A DNA stretch of 64,000 bases from Pseudoxanthomonas wuyuanensis (lineage in GTDB: Bacteria; Pseudomonadota; Gammaproteobacteria; Xanthomonadales; Xanthomonadaceae), in the NCBI RefSeq assembly GCF_900215535.1, contig NZ_OCND01000002.1, positions 186,001 to 250,000 of the forward strand. The letters are read 5' to 3'. Positions 48,420-57,545 of this stretch are shown in pieces; the first letter of the stretch is position 1, and each line of letters begins with the position of its first letter. Position numbers and translations under genes: made by a program. The notes beneath the pieces were generated by a model. The model was not told where the DNA came from. It made no database searches and saw only the letters and a list, made by a program, of their open reading frames with translations.

Positions 48420-49304
48420 TCACGCCAACAAATCGCGCAGCGCCTGCTCCAGCTGCGGATGAGCGAATTCGAAACCCTGCGCCTGTGCGCGCTGCGGCAC
48501 CACGCGCTGGCCGGTCAGCAGCAGGTCGGCCATCTCGCCGAACATCAATCTCAATGCCGGCGCCGGCGTGGTCAGCAGTGCCGGCCGCCGCAACACCCGG
48601 CCCAGCGTCTGCGCGAATTCCCGGTTGGTCACCGGATGCGGCGCGGTGGCGTTGTAGGCGCCGCTGCCATCCTGGCTTTCCAGCAGCCACAGGATCAGCC
48701 GCACCAGATCGGCGCGGTGCACCCAGCTCATCCACTGGCGGCCGCTGCCCATCGGACCGCCCAGGCCCAGCCGGAATGGCGGCAACATCTTGCCCAGCGC
48801 GCCGCCGTCGGCGCCCAGCACGATGCCGGTGCGAAGCAGGCAGACGCGTACGCCCAGTCCGGCCGCCTTGGCCGCCTCGGTTTCCCAGTCGCGGCATAGC
48901 CGCGCGGCAAAGTCGTTGCCGGGTGCGGCGGTTTCGTCCAGCGGCGTGTCGTCGCGCGGGCCGTAGTAGCCGATGGCCGATCCCGAAACCAGTACCGCCG
49001 GCCGCGTTTGCCGCTGTTGCAGCCAGGCCAGCAAGCGCTGCGTGGTGCCGATGCGCGAATCGCGGAACGCCTGCTTGCGGCGGGCATTCCAGCGGCCTGC
49101 GGTCAGCGATTCGCCGGCCAGGTTGACCGCGGCGTCGGCGCGTTCCAGTTCGTCCAGTGCGCCGATCAGCCGCACTCCGGGCAGGCGGTGGGCGGCGGCG
49201 CGGACGTCGCGGGTCAGCACGGTCGGATGATGCCCGGCCTGCAACAGCTGTTGGCATAGTGCGCGGCCGATGAAGCCGCTGCCTCCGGTGACAAGTACCT
49301 GCAT
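48420..49304 (-). CDS. TIGR01777-family NAD-dependent epimerase-like protein (YfcH-like)
   Basis: A 294-residue extended SDR protein. The Rossmann motif VTGGSGFIGRAL is at 5-16, followed by the family blocks AVNLAGESL, RWNARRKQAFRDSRIGTT and SAIGYYG(PR). A C-terminal DUF1731 segment (REFAQTLGRVLRRPALLTTPAPALRLMFGEMADLLL) closes it. E. coli YfcH is the model; the reaction is not known. Start at 49304 gives MQVLVTGG; the frame extension to 49526 is not needed. Convergent with the single-pass membrane protein gene. Confidence 0.93.
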   Translation of the reverse strand: MQVLVTGGSGFIGRALCQQLLQAGHHPTVLTRDVRAAAHRLPGVRLIGALDELERADAAVNLAGESLTAGRWNARRKQAFRDSRIGTTQRLLAWLQQRQTRPAVLVSGSAIGYYGPRDDTPLDETAAPGNDFAARLCRDWETEAAKAAGLGVRVCLLRTGIVLGADGGALGKMLPPFRLGLGGPMGSGRQWMSWVHRADLVRLILWLLESQDGSGAYNATAPHPVTNREFAQTLGRVLRRPALLTTPAPALRLMFGEMADLLLTGQRVVPQRAQAQGFEFAHPQLEQALRDLLA

Positions 49305-49485
49305 GGCAACGGCTCCGTTGCGGCGCGACCGATTGCGAGCGTCGACAGGCGCCAGTCTACTCCGCATGGCGGTGCGGAACGGCAGGTGCGGGCAGTGACC
49401 GGATGTGCCGGCTTGGCACGGCGTTGCCACGGCGCCATCGGGTTCTGGGGTAGGCTCGGGCCTACACAATCGGTGAGGAATGCAT

Positions 49486-50391
49486 ATGCAACTGGGAATG
49501 ATCGGGTTGGGCCGGATGGGCGCCAATATGGCCGAGCGGCTGGTCCGTGGCGGGCACCAGGTTGTCGGCTACGACCCCGGCGAGGCGGCGCGCGAACAGG
49601 CTGCCGGGCGCGGCATCCAGGCCGCCGCATCGCTGCGGCAACTGGTGGACGCGTTGGCTGCGCCGCGCGCGGTGTGGCTGATGGTGCCGGCCGGGCAGAT
49701 CGTCGATGACACCTTGGCCGCGCTGCTGCCGTTGCTGGCGCCGGGCGATACCGTGATCGACGGCGGCAATTCGTTCTACAAGGACAGCCAGCGCCGCGCC
49801 GGCGAACTGGCCGCCGCGGGCATCGCCTATGTCGATTGCGGCACCAGCGGCGGCGTGTGGGGACTGAGCGAAGGCTACAGCCTGATGATCGGCGGTGGCG
49901 AAGCCGAAGTCGAACGCCTGCGCCCGTTGTTCGCCACGCTGGCGCCGGCACCGGACAGCGGCTGGGGCCGGGTGGGGCCCAGCGGCGCCGGGCATTACAG
50001 CAAGATGATCCACAACGGCATCGAATACGGGCTGATGCAGGCCTACGCCGAGGGCTTTGCGATCCTGCAGCACAAGCAGGAATTCGCGCTGGATCTGCAC
50101 CAGATCGCCGAAATCTGGCGCAACGGCAGCGTGGTGCGTTCCTGGCTGCTGGATCTGACCTCCGATGCGTTGAAGAAGAACCCTTCCCTGGCCGGCATTG
50201 CGCCGTATGTGGAGGATTCCGGCGAGGGCCGCTGGACCGCCGCCGAGGCGATCGCGCTGAACGTCGCCGCGCCGGTGATCACGCTGTCGCTGCTGGAACG
50301 GCTGCGCTCGCGCGATGACGATTCGTTCACCGACAAGCTGCTGGCGGCCATGCGCAACCAATTCGGCGGCCACGCCATCAAGCAGGGATAG
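49486..50391 (+). CDS. gnd: 6-phosphogluconate dehydrogenase, decarboxylating (short NAD+ type)
   Basis: A 301-residue protein. N-terminal GLGRMGANMAERL (7-19) binds the dinucleotide. Catalytic Lys173 and the HNGIEYG motif (176-182) are intact, as is the DCGTSGGVWGLSEGY (118-132) block. At about 300 residues it belongs to the short YqeC/GndA class, which usually prefers NAD+, instead of the 470-residue NADP+ enzyme. It turns 6-phosphogluconate into ribulose 5-phosphate and CO2. ATG 49486 was chosen, since the GGTGAGGA ribosome site leaves no space for the ATG at 49480. Confidence 0.93.
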   Translation: MQLGMIGLGRMGANMAERLVRGGHQVVGYDPGEAAREQAAGRGIQAAASLRQLVDALAAPRAVWLMVPAGQIVDDTLAALLPLLAPGDTVIDGGNSFYKDSQRRAGELAAAGIAYVDCGTSGGVWGLSEGYSLMIGGGEAEVERLRPLFATLAPAPDSGWGRVGPSGAGHYSKMIHNGIEYGLMQAYAEGFAILQHKQEFALDLHQIAEIWRNGSVVRSWLLDLTSDALKKNPSLAGIAPYVEDSGEGRWTAAEAIALNVAAPVITLSLLERLRSRDDDSFTDKLLAAMRNQFGGHAIKQG

Positions 50392-50496
50392 CCGGCAGCG
50401 CCGCCGCTTCGGCGCGGTCACGAAAGCTTAGCGGTGCGGCTGCTACTAAGGAGATCGGAAGCGGATGGACCGCGTTTGCGCGGCACGGAGCGGAAC

Positions 50497-51180
50497 ATGA
50501 AAATCCTGATGGTGTTGACCTCGCATGATCGGCTTGGCGACAGCGGCAAGCCCACCGGATTCTGGCTGGAAGAATTCGCCGCGCCGTATTACGTGTTCAA
50601 GGATGCCGGCGCCGAGGTGGTGCTGGCCTCGCCCAAGGGCGGGCAGCCGCCGCTGGATCCCAAGAGCGAGGCGCCGGACGCGCAGACCCCGGCCACTGTG
50701 CGCTTCAATGGCGATGCCGAAGCGCTGGCGGCGCTGGCGCAGACGCGCAAGCTGGCCGAGGTGGCGGATGAGGACATCGATGCGCTGTTCTACCCCGGCG
50801 GGCACGGCCCGCTATGGGATTTGTGCGAAGACCGGCATTCGATCGCGCTGATCGAGAAGACCTTCGCCGCCGGCAAGCCGGTCGCGGCGGTCTGCCATGG
50901 TCCGGCGGTGTTGCGCCATCCGCGGGGCGCGCTGGGCGAGCCGCTGGTCAAGGGCAAGCATGTGACCGGCTTCAGCAACAGCGAGGAGGCGGTGGCGGGG
51001 TTGACCGACGTGGTGCCGTTCCTGCTGGAGGACATGCTGGCCGACAACGGCGCCCACTACAGCCGCGCTGGCGACTGGCAGAGCCATGTGGTCACCGACG
51101 GCCATCTGGTCACCGGCCAGAATCCGGCTTCGTCGGAAGCGGCCGCCGAAGCGGTGCTGGTGTTGTTGCGGCGGCGATGA
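50497..51180 (+). CDS. DJ-1/PfpI family protein (type 1 glutamine amidotransferase-like)
   Basis: A 227-residue protein of the DJ-1/PfpI superfamily, Hsp31/HchA-like in length and opening (KILMVLTSHD...GFWLEEFAAPYYVF). The nucleophile elbow AVCHGPA carries the catalytic Cys-His pair, and the Glu of GFWLEE supports it. FYPGGHGPLWDL is also typical. Such proteins act as glyoxalase III/deglycase or chaperones against methylglyoxal and oxidative stress. A ribosome site (ACGGAGCGGA) precedes ATG 50497. It follows gnd by 105 bp in the same direction. Confidence 0.92.
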   Translation: MKILMVLTSHDRLGDSGKPTGFWLEEFAAPYYVFKDAGAEVVLASPKGGQPPLDPKSEAPDAQTPATVRFNGDAEALAALAQTRKLAEVADEDIDALFYPGGHGPLWDLCEDRHSIALIEKTFAAGKPVAAVCHGPAVLRHPRGALGEPLVKGKHVTGFSNSEEAVAGLTDVVPFLLEDMLADNGAHYSRAGDWQSHVVTDGHLVTGQNPASSEAAAEAVLVLLRRR

Positions 51181-51311
51181 GGGCGCGGTGGGGCAGGGCC
51201 TGCCGCATTCCCGGCGCGCGGGGCTCGCATCGCCGTGTGGCCGGCACCGCCATTCACGGCCTCTTACGTTTCAGGCGTTAGCGTCGCCGCATCCCCACAG
51301 GAGATGCCGCC

Positions 51312-51605
51312 ATGAGCCAGTTGCAGCTACCCGACCGCGTGTTCACCCAGGCCGCCGATGTCGCCCTGCTGGAAGCCAATATCGCCGCGTTGCCGGACGA
51401 GGCCATCGTGCAGTTGACGATGGACGATGGCAGCGCCCTGCGCGGCGTGGTCGCCACCCGTCCCAGCGCGCAGATCTTCCGCACCAGCGATGGCCAGGAA
51501 GGCATCAACGCGGTGCTGCGGCTGGACGATCTGGAACATCCCGAACAGGCGCATTACCTGTGGCTGGACCAGGTGCGCGACATCTTTCCGCTGGGTTCGG
51601 CCTGA
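51312..51605 (+). CDS. DUF3247-like small protein
   Basis: A 97-residue protein with an SH3-like look: ALPDEAIVQLTMDDGSALRG and TSDGQEGINAVLRLDD. It resembles the xanthomonad DUF3247 family; I give this from memory of the pattern. A ribosome site AGGAG (51299-51303) precedes ATG 51312. Function unknown. It reads with the next cysteine-rich gene. Confidence 0.72.
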   Translation: MSQLQLPDRVFTQAADVALLEANIAALPDEAIVQLTMDDGSALRGVVATRPSAQIFRTSDGQEGINAVLRLDDLEHPEQAHYLWLDQVRDIFPLGSA

Positions 51606-51633
51606 GACAGGCGATGCGCCAGGGCCCGTAGCG

Positions 51634-51828
51634 ATGGCGTCGTTGCCTGCCGAGGACATCGTGTGCCCGTACTGCGGCGAAACGATCACCGTCTTTGTCG
51701 ACGACTCCGCCGGAGAGCAGTCGTATATCGAAGATTGCCAGGTCTGCTGCCGCCCCATCCAGATCCGCCTGCGGCTGGACCGGGACGGCACGCCGCAGCT
51801 GAGCGTCAGCGCCGAAAACGAGGCCTGA
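51634..51828 (+). CDS. CPXCG-motif cysteine-rich protein
   Basis: A 64-residue protein with a zinc-ribbon pattern: VCPYCGE near the start and CQVCCRP about 20 residues later. It is the CPXCG family of small proteins common in gammaproteobacteria. The four cysteines could bind one zinc ion. It lies 28 bp after the DUF3247-like gene, probably in one transcript. Function unknown. Confidence 0.85.
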   Translation: MASLPAEDIVCPYCGETITVFVDDSAGEQSYIEDCQVCCRPIQIRLRLDRDGTPQLSVSAENEA

Positions 51829-51850
51829 GCGGCGAGGACAAGGCCGGGGC

Positions 51851-52039
51851 TCAGCGGTCTTTGCTGCCGTCGTGGACGCCCGGGTAGTCCTTTTCCGGGT
51901 CGCGGCGTCCGCGCGTGCCGGTGTGGTCGGGCTGATCCGGCGCTTTCCATTGCGCCTTGTCGTTGCGGTACTTGTCGGGCGTGTCGGATTTCTGCGGATC
52001 GCTTTGGCGGTTGTCGCGGGGTTTGGGGGTACCGTGCAT
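51851..52039 (-). CDS. Small hydrophilic protein (62 aa)
   Basis: A 62-residue, strongly charged and probably disordered protein (many Asp, Lys, Arg, Pro; no hydrophobic core). Start 52039 has CCGGAG seven bases ahead. It begins 39 bp from the left end of the MITE-like element. No domain recognised; its composition is like small stress-related hydrophilins. Confidence 0.6.
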   Translation of the reverse strand: MHGTPKPRDNRQSDPQKSDTPDKYRNDKAQWKAPDQPDHTGTRGRRDPEKDYPGVHDGSKDR

Positions 52040-52077
52040 GCCGTTCTCCGGAGTGATTCCTTTCAAACTATTCGCTC

Positions 52078-52372
52078 TAGAGCGTGTTATGGCCTTTGGG
52101 GTGAGTGCGAAGGCTGCTGTCGCGGTGTCAGGCAAGGCGCACGCCGCCGGTCAGGCTGGTGGCCTGGCCAAGGCGTGCAACGCCGCATGGCGCCGCGACA
52201 GCGGCCTTCCCGAAGAGCCTGCCCCGTACTTGATACGGGGGTTGCGCGCCAGCACCGCCGCAGCCGCGTTGCCCGGCTGGCCTTGGGCACCACCCAAGGA
52301 CGGCGCCGGCCGGCTTGCTGCAACGGCGCTGGCGCGCAACGCATCTCATCCCAGAGTTCATAACACGCTCTA
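52078..52372. mobile_element. MITE-like element with 14-bp inverted ends
   Basis: A 295-bp segment bounded by TAGAGCGTGTTATG (52078-52091) and its exact reverse complement CATAACACGCTCTA (52359-52372). If the outermost TA is a target duplication, the inverted repeats are 12 bp. No frame inside resembles a transposase. The first 79 bp recur at 43488-43566. The TA duplication and size suggest a non-autonomous derivative of an IS5-group element, an inference not tested here. Confidence 0.82.
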
Positions 52373-52470
52373 ATGTCAGCACTGCGCGAATTCCGCGGCC
52401 GTCGCCGTTGACGCGGTGTTTACCGCCGCCCCGGTTAGCTTGATGAACGATCCGGGCATCAGGAATCGCC

Positions 52471-53793
52471 ATGCCACGCTGGAGCCGCCGCTGGAATCGC
52501 ATCGTTGCGATCGTCGTACTCGCGTTTGCCTCTGCCGGTTGCTCCGGACAGCCGGTCAGCGGTCTCGGCGAAACCGGACCGGAGCCGGTACTGCCGCCCG
52601 CCAAGCGCCAGCGCATTCCCACCGTCAACATCGCACCTGCCGTCGGCTGGCCGGAGGGCGCCGCGCCGCAGCCGGCCGAAGGCCTGGCGGTGCAGGCGTT
52701 CGCACGGGATCTGGATCATCCGCGCTGGCTGTACGTGCTGCCCAACGGCGACGTGCTGGTGGCCGAAACCAATGCGCCGCCGAAACCGGATGAACCGGGC
52801 GGTTTGCGCGGCTGGTTCATGAAACGCGCCATGAAGAAGGCCGGCGCCGCCGTACCCAGCGCCAACCGCATCACCCTGCTGCGCGATGCCGACGGCGACG
52901 GCATCGCGGAGACGCGCAGCGTGTTGCTGCAGGATCTGTTTTCGCCGTTCGGAATGGCGTTGATCGGCGACTGGATGTATATCGCCAACGCCGATGCGGT
53001 AGTGCGGGTTCCCTACCGCCAGGGCGACACCCGCATCGCTACCGCGCCGGTGAAGGTCGCCGATCTGCCGGGCGGGCCGATCAACCACCACTGGACCAAG
53101 AGCCTGGTCGCCAGCGCCGACGGCAGCCGTCTGTACGTGGGCGTGGGCTCCAACAGCAACGTCGGCGAAAACGGCATGGACAACGAAACCGACCGCGCCG
53201 CGGTGCTGGAAATCGATCCCGCTACCGGCGCCCGCCGCGTGTTCGCTTCCGGCTTGCGCAATCCGGTCGGCCTGGCCTGGGAACCGCAGACCGGTGCGCT
53301 GTACACGGTGGTCAACGAACGCGACGAGATCGGCGACCAACTGGTGCCGGACTACCTGACCTCGGTGCGCGAAGGTGCCTTCTATGGTTGGCCCTACAGC
53401 TACTGGGGCCAACATGTGGATGCGCGGGTGAAGCCGCCGCGTCCGGATCTGGTGGCTACTGCGATTGCGCCGGACTACGCGCTGGGCGCGCATGTGGCGG
53501 CGCTGGGACTGACGTTCCATACCGGCGAGCTGCTGCCGCAACGCTACCGCGGCGGTGCCTTCATCGGCCTGCATGGTTCGTGGAACCGCAGGGATCCGGT
53601 GGGCTACAAGGTGGTCTACCTGCCGTTCGCCGATGGCCGGCCGCAGGGCCAGTTGCAGGATGTGCTGACTGGCTTTCTTGACGGCAAGGGCAATGCGCGC
53701 GGCCGGCCGGTCGGGGTGGTCATCGACCGCGCAGGCGCTCTGCTGGTGGCCGACGATGTCGGCAACGCGATCTGGCGGGTGACGCCGCGATAA
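52471..53793 (+). CDS. PQQ-type sugar/sorbosone dehydrogenase-like lipoprotein
   Basis: A 440-residue lipoprotein (lipobox SAGC, Cys24) with a six-bladed beta-propeller of the glucose/sorbosone dehydrogenase type (GSDH). Blade motifs visible: [67 protein letters not shown] and [23 protein letters not shown]. Typical members oxidise aldoses or L-sorbosone with PQQ in the periplasm, but many lipoprotein members lack proven cofactor. The NINHHW-like INHHWTKSL segment may carry the active-site His. A promoter probably lies in the 98 bp between the mobile element and the ATG. Confidence 0.88.
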   Translation: MPRWSRRWNRIVAIVVLAFASAGCSGQPVSGLGETGPEPVLPPAKRQRIPTVNIAPAVGWPEGAAPQPAEGLAVQAFARDLDHPRWLYVLPNGDVLVAETNAPPKPDEPGGLRGWFMKRAMKKAGAAVPSANRITLLRDADGDGIAETRSVLLQDLFSPFGMALIGDWMYIANADAVVRVPYRQGDTRIATAPVKVADLPGGPINHHWTKSLVASADGSRLYVGVGSNSNVGENGMDNETDRAAVLEIDPATGARRVFASGLRNPVGLAWEPQTGALYTVVNERDEIGDQLVPDYLTSVREGAFYGWPYSYWGQHVDARVKPPRPDLVATAIAPDYALGAHVAALGLTFHTGELLPQRYRGGAFIGLHGSWNRRDPVGYKVVYLPFADGRPQGQLQDVLTGFLDGKGNARGRPVGVVIDRAGALLVADDVGNAIWRVTPR

Positions 53794-53887
53794 GCCTGCG
53801 GGCAAAATGATAACCGGGCTTACGCAAACGCCTGCGCCGACAGGCGTATGCTCGGCGGCGGTTCAATCGCGTCCTGGGGAGGAAATG

Positions 53888-54325
53888 ATGGCTACTGTCG
53901 ATTCGTCCGTGCGTCCGAAGAGCTTCTGGGTGGTTGCGGTGCTGGCGTTGCTGTGGAATCTGCTGGGCGTGGCGATGTTCGCCATGCAGATGATGATGAC
54001 GCCGGAAGCGCTGGCGGCGATGCCGGCCGAGCAGCGCCAGGTGTACGAAGCCACACCGGCCTGGTTGAACATCGCCTTCGCGGTGGCGGTGTTCGGTGGC
54101 GTGCTCGGTGCGCTCGGCCTGTTGCTGAAGAAGCGTTGGGCGGTGCTGTTCTTTACGGTGTCGCTGCTTGGCCTGCTGGTGCAGATGATCTCGGCCTACC
54201 TGTTCACGCCAGCCTGGCAGGCCTTCGGTCCGGCAGGGCTGGTGATGCCGGCGGTGCTGATCGTGATTGCGCTGTTGCTGTTGGGATACTCGCGCAAGGC
54301 GGCAGCGCGCGGCTGGTTGGGATAG
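53888..54325 (+). CDS. Four-helix membrane protein, function unknown
   Basis: A 145-residue inner-membrane protein with four predicted hydrophobic helices (about 13-35, 60-80, 83-103, 113-135) and a short loop with YEATPAWLNIAFAVAVF. It resembles small uncharacterised proteins sometimes called sugar-transporter-like. The GGGGAGG ribosome site fits ATG 53888 (53885 is also possible). It follows the dehydrogenase-like gene by 94 bp. Confidence 0.75.
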   Translation: MATVDSSVRPKSFWVVAVLALLWNLLGVAMFAMQMMMTPEALAAMPAEQRQVYEATPAWLNIAFAVAVFGGVLGALGLLLKKRWAVLFFTVSLLGLLVQMISAYLFTPAWQAFGPAGLVMPAVLIVIALLLLGYSRKAAARGWLG

Positions 54326-54531
54326 GAAAAGGCAGCCAGATGGCCCGCTTCCAAGCTGGAGTCAGGAAGCGAGGCCAGACAGCCACTTTTTCTAGGGTTC
54401 TTCTCCCACTTCCGGGGAGCTCGGCTTCGGTAGGAGCCGCCGCCCGTCAGGCTGGGGGGTACTCCGCCCTCCTGACGACGTCGTGTCTTTACGTCGGGCC
54501 GCAGGCCCTCCATGGCCTGCTCTCCGCACCC

Positions 54532-54796
54532 CCCAGCCCGCCGGCCGTCGCCTTTGCGCAGCTGACAGATCGCGACTTCGGAAGGCCTTTCTTCGAGCGC
54601 CGGCCAGTTGTCCAGAAGCCGGTGGCCAGGGCAATGCGGGACCGTACGCGGCATGGATGCCGCGTAAGAGCCCACAGGGGTGAGGCAAGCGTTTGCGAAG
54701 CACAGCTTCGCGCGCAGCCGAACGCCCGCCATCTGCGATGGTGGGCCGGGCCCGCGCAGCGGGTGTTTACGGCGTGTCCCGCATTGCCCTGGCCAT
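54532..54796 (+). repeat. Structured dispersed intergenic repeat, copy 2
   Basis: About 265 bp homologous to 1094-1362, same orientation. All four stem-loops are retained while several loop bases differ (for example GCGAAGC-ACA-GCTTCGC against -ACC-, and CCCGC-GCA-GCGGG against -AGA-). One stem shows a G-U pair in place of G-C. This pattern of change supports selection or folding on the nucleic acid. Confidence 0.75.
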
Positions 54797-54890
54797 CGGA
54801 TTCCACATGGATGTTCCCCGCCTTGGGAGAAGAGCCTTTTTAAAAGCACACAGGTACCCGCGCCATCGGGTGGGGGATTTGCTGTTTTGC

Positions 54891-54913
54891 TTTTGTTCTT
54901 TTGAAGAACAAAA
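54891..54913. terminator. Perfect 10-bp hairpin, terminator-like
   Basis: TTTTGTTCTT and AAGAACAAAA pair perfectly around a 3-base loop. The A/T-rich stem is unusual for this GC-rich DNA. It lies between the convergent four-helix protein and ABC exporter genes and could be a remnant terminator or part of a repeat. Confidence 0.5.
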
Positions 54914-54952
54914 CAAATCCCCCTCAAATGCTTTTCAACCGCCGAATGGTGG

Positions 54953-54993
54953 GTCATCCCCCTTGACCAGCCAATCGGTTGTTGAAGAGCGCC
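54953..54993 (-). repeat. 41-bp motif, inverted copy of 1408-1448
   Basis: Reverse complement of the motif at 1408-1448, with the core CTGGTCAAGGGGG retained and a few substitutions around it. It sits about 160 bp after repeat copy 2. Confidence 0.6.
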
Positions 54994-55043
54994 GGAAAAG
55001 GAGGAAGTGAAGCCTGAGCCTTGCCCGGTCCCCGGTCCCCGGT

Positions 55044-56885
55044 TCAAACCTCTTCCAACTCCACGCCGATGAAGCCGCCGGACTGCCTGCGCCACAGCGC
55101 CGCGTACAGGCCATCGCGTTCCAGTAATTCCTCGTGGCTGCCGGTCTCGATGATGCGGCCTTCGTCCATCACCACCAGCCGGTCCAGCACGGCAATGGTC
55201 GACAGCCGATGAGCTATGGCGATCACCGTCTTGCCTTCCATCAGCGTGTACAACTGCTCCTGGATGGCCGCTTCCACCTCCGAATCCAGCGCCGAGGTGG
55301 CTTCGTCCAGTACCAGGATAGGCGCGTCCTTCAACAACACCCGCGCGATGGCCACGCGCTGGCGCTGGCCGCCGGACAGCTTGACGCCGCGTTCGCCGAC
55401 CTGGGTGTCGTAGCCGGTACGGCCCTTGGGGTCGGCCAGCGTGCGGATGAACCCATCGGCATGCGCGCGCTGCGCCGCCTCAATCACCGCGGATTCGTCG
55501 GCGTCGGGCCGGCCGTAGCGGATGTTGTCGCGGATCGAGCGGTGCAGCAGTGAAGTGTCCTGGGTGACCATGCCGATATTGCGGCGCAGCGATTCCTGGG
55601 TGACCCGGGAGATGTCCTGGCCGTCGATCAGGATGCGTCCGCCCTCCAGGTCGTAGAAGCGCAGCAGCAGGTTGACCAGGGTCGACTTGCCTGCGCCGGA
55701 GCGGCCGACGATGCCGACCTTCTCGCCCGGGCGTATGGTCAGCGACAGATCGTCGATGACCTTGGCCTCGCGGCCGTAGTGGAACTGCAGCTGCTCGAAG
55801 CGGATTTCGCCGCGTTCCACCGTCAGCTCCCCGGCGCCGCGCGCGTCGGCAATGGCCAGCGGCTGGGCGATGGTGCCGATGCCGTCCTGTACGGTGCCGA
55901 TGTTCTCGAACAGGCCGGCGACTTCCCACAGGATCCACTGCGACATCGAACGGATGCGCATCACCAGCGCGATCGCCACGGCGATGGAGCCCAGCGAAAT
56001 GGCCGACTGCTGCCAGGCCCAGACCGAAATGCCGCCGATGCCGGCCAGCAGCAGCGCATTGAGAGTGTGCAGGGTGAACGTCAGCAGCGTCACCAGCCGC
56101 ATTTGCCGGTGCACGGTCTGCATGAATCCGTCCATCGCATCGCGCGCGTAGTCCTGCTCGCGGTCGGTATGCGCAAACAGCTTGATGGTCTGGATATTGG
56201 TATAGCTGTCGACGATGCGCCCGGTCATCAGCGCGCGCGCATCGGCCTGGGCCATGGCCACTTTCTGCAGCCGCGGCACGAACTGGACCAGGATCGCCAG
56301 GTAGCCGAGCAGCCACAGGCCCAATGGCAGCATCAGCCACGGGTCGGCGCTGCCGACCAGCAGCATGGTGCCGGTGAAATAGACGATCACGTAGACGAAT
56401 ACGTCCAGCAGCTTGGTCACCGCTTCGCGCACCGCCAGCGCGTTCTGCATCACCTTCTGCGAGATGCGGCCGGCGAACTCGTCCTGGAAGAACGCCAGGC
56501 TCTGCCGCAGCAGATAGCGGTGCGACAGCCAGCGCGCAATCATCGGGTAATTGCCGAAGATGGTCTGGTGCATGATCAGCGACTGCCCCAGGACCACCAG
56601 CGGAAACGCGACCAGCACCAGCACCGCCATCCCGGCCAGCGCGCGGCCATGAACGTCGAAGAACGCAGCGCGGTCGGTTGCGCCCATCCAGTCGACCAGC
56701 TGCCCCATGAAGTTGAAGAAGGTGATCTCCAGCACCGAGATGGCCGCAGTCAGCGCCGACATCAGCAGCAGCCAAGGCAGCAACGGGCGCGAGTAGTGGT
56801 ACAGGAACGCGGCCAGCTTCCGCGGCGGCGTGGTCGGTTCGCCCTGCGGATAAGGGTTCACCCGCGTTTCGAAGAATCGGAACAT
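55044..56885 (-). CDS. ABC exporter, fused membrane and ATPase half-transporter
   Basis: A 613-residue type IV (MsbA/MdlB-like) exporter. Six-helix membrane domain about 25-330, then the ATPase: Walker A GRSGAGKST, Q loop (MVTQDT), signature LSGGQRQRVAIAR, Walker B ILVLDEATSALD, and switch His (IAHRLST). Works as a homo- or heterodimer to export drugs or lipids; a single gene suggests a homodimer. It begins 56 bp after the FMN reductase in the same direction, so both are likely driven by the SoxR promoter at 57546-57576. The frame runs back to 57218, but ATG 56885 (MFRFFETRVNPY) is the likely start. Confidence 0.93.
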   Translation of the reverse strand: MFRFFETRVNPYPQGEPTTPPRKLAAFLYHYSRPLLPWLLLMSALTAAISVLEITFFNFMGQLVDWMGATDRAAFFDVHGRALAGMAVLVLVAFPLVVLGQSLIMHQTIFGNYPMIARWLSHRYLLRQSLAFFQDEFAGRISQKVMQNALAVREAVTKLLDVFVYVIVYFTGTMLLVGSADPWLMLPLGLWLLGYLAILVQFVPRLQKVAMAQADARALMTGRIVDSYTNIQTIKLFAHTDREQDYARDAMDGFMQTVHRQMRLVTLLTFTLHTLNALLLAGIGGISVWAWQQSAISLGSIAVAIALVMRIRSMSQWILWEVAGLFENIGTVQDGIGTIAQPLAIADARGAGELTVERGEIRFEQLQFHYGREAKVIDDLSLTIRPGEKVGIVGRSGAGKSTLVNLLLRFYDLEGGRILIDGQDISRVTQESLRRNIGMVTQDTSLLHRSIRDNIRYGRPDADESAVIEAAQRAHADGFIRTLADPKGRTGYDTQVGERGVKLSGGQRQRVAIARVLLKDAPILVLDEATSALDSEVEAAIQEQLYTLMEGKTVIAIAHRLSTIAVLDRLVVMDEGRIIETGSHEELLERDGLYAALWRRQSGGFIGVELEEV

Positions 56886-56941
56886 GTGATTGCCTGTTTG
56901 CGCACCAAGGGCGCGCGGTGAAGGGAAACGCCTGCGCGGAA

Positions 56942-57514
56942 TCAGCTGGCGGGATAGGGCCATCCGGCGCGTGCCTGCCGCAGCGCGTGCGCCCACCAGG
57001 CCAACTGGGCCAGCATGCCGGCGCCGGCCGCGGCGCTGGCTTCGGCGTCGTGCGGCAGTCCATTGTCGCCGAAGCGGTTCCAGGCCATCGGAAAGATGAC
57101 CGAATCGCGCACCGTGACCGCATGCAGTTCGGAAAACACCTGCCGCAGCTGCTCGACCGCACGCAGGCCGCCGCTCCTGCCGCCGTAGGAAACGAACGCG
57201 ACCGGCTTGGCCTGCCAATGGCCCTGCACCGAATCGATCACGAACTTCAACGCCGCCGGATAGCCGTGATTGTACTCCGGCGTCACCACCACGAATGCGT
57301 CGGCTCGCCAGATGCGTTGCTGCAGGTTGACCAGATCCGGAGTGCCATGGCGGCCGTGCCGGTCGGGAAGATCCAGCAGCGCCGGATCGATGCGATCCAG
57401 ATCGAACTCGTCGCGGCGGGCGATCTGCGCCGCGGTCCAGTCGGCCACGATGTCGCAGAAGCGGCCTTCACGGGTGCTGCCATAGATCATCGCCAGTCGC
57501 AATTTGTCGTTCAT
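56942..57514 (-). CDS. NAD(P)H-dependent FMN reductase
   Basis: A 190-residue flavodoxin-like reductase (FMN_red). FMN-phosphate loop GSTREGRF near residues 12-19, and the [19 protein letters not shown] block that binds [19 protein letters not shown] is another family block. These cytoplasmic enzymes reduce quinones, azo dyes or chromate, or supply reduced flavin. It is the first gene under the SoxR-type promoter and precedes the ABC exporter, which suggests defence against redox-cycling compounds. Confidence 0.93.
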   Translation of the reverse strand: MNDKLRLAMIYGSTREGRFCDIVADWTAAQIARRDEFDLDRIDPALLDLPDRHGRHGTPDLVNLQQRIWRADAFVVVTPEYNHGYPAALKFVIDSVQGHWQAKPVAFVSYGGRSGGLRAVEQLRQVFSELHAVTVRDSVIFPMAWNRFGDNGLPHDAEASAAAGAGMLAQLAWWAHALRQARAGWPYPAS

Positions 57515-57545
57515 GAAATCAGGGGTTGCCGGAATGGGAGCGGGC

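Larger units (their letters stand above)
54326..55043. other. Gene-poor intergenic region carrying repeat copy 2
   Basis: A 0.72-kb gap between convergent genes. It holds the structured repeat (54532-54796), a terminator-like hairpin (54891-54913) and the 41-bp inverted motif (54953-54993). Frames across it contain no domains and are not preserved between repeat copies. Confidence 0.6.

Noticed and set aside
52078..52372. A protein-coding gene inside the MITE-like element
   Set aside because: Frames are short, without domain or ribosome site, and the element has exact inverted ends.
56886..57218. N-terminal extension of the ABC exporter into the FMN reductase
   Set aside because: It would overlap the reductase gene antiparallel to its frame usage and adds an arginine-rich segment. 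MFRFFETR at 56885 is a normal exporter start.
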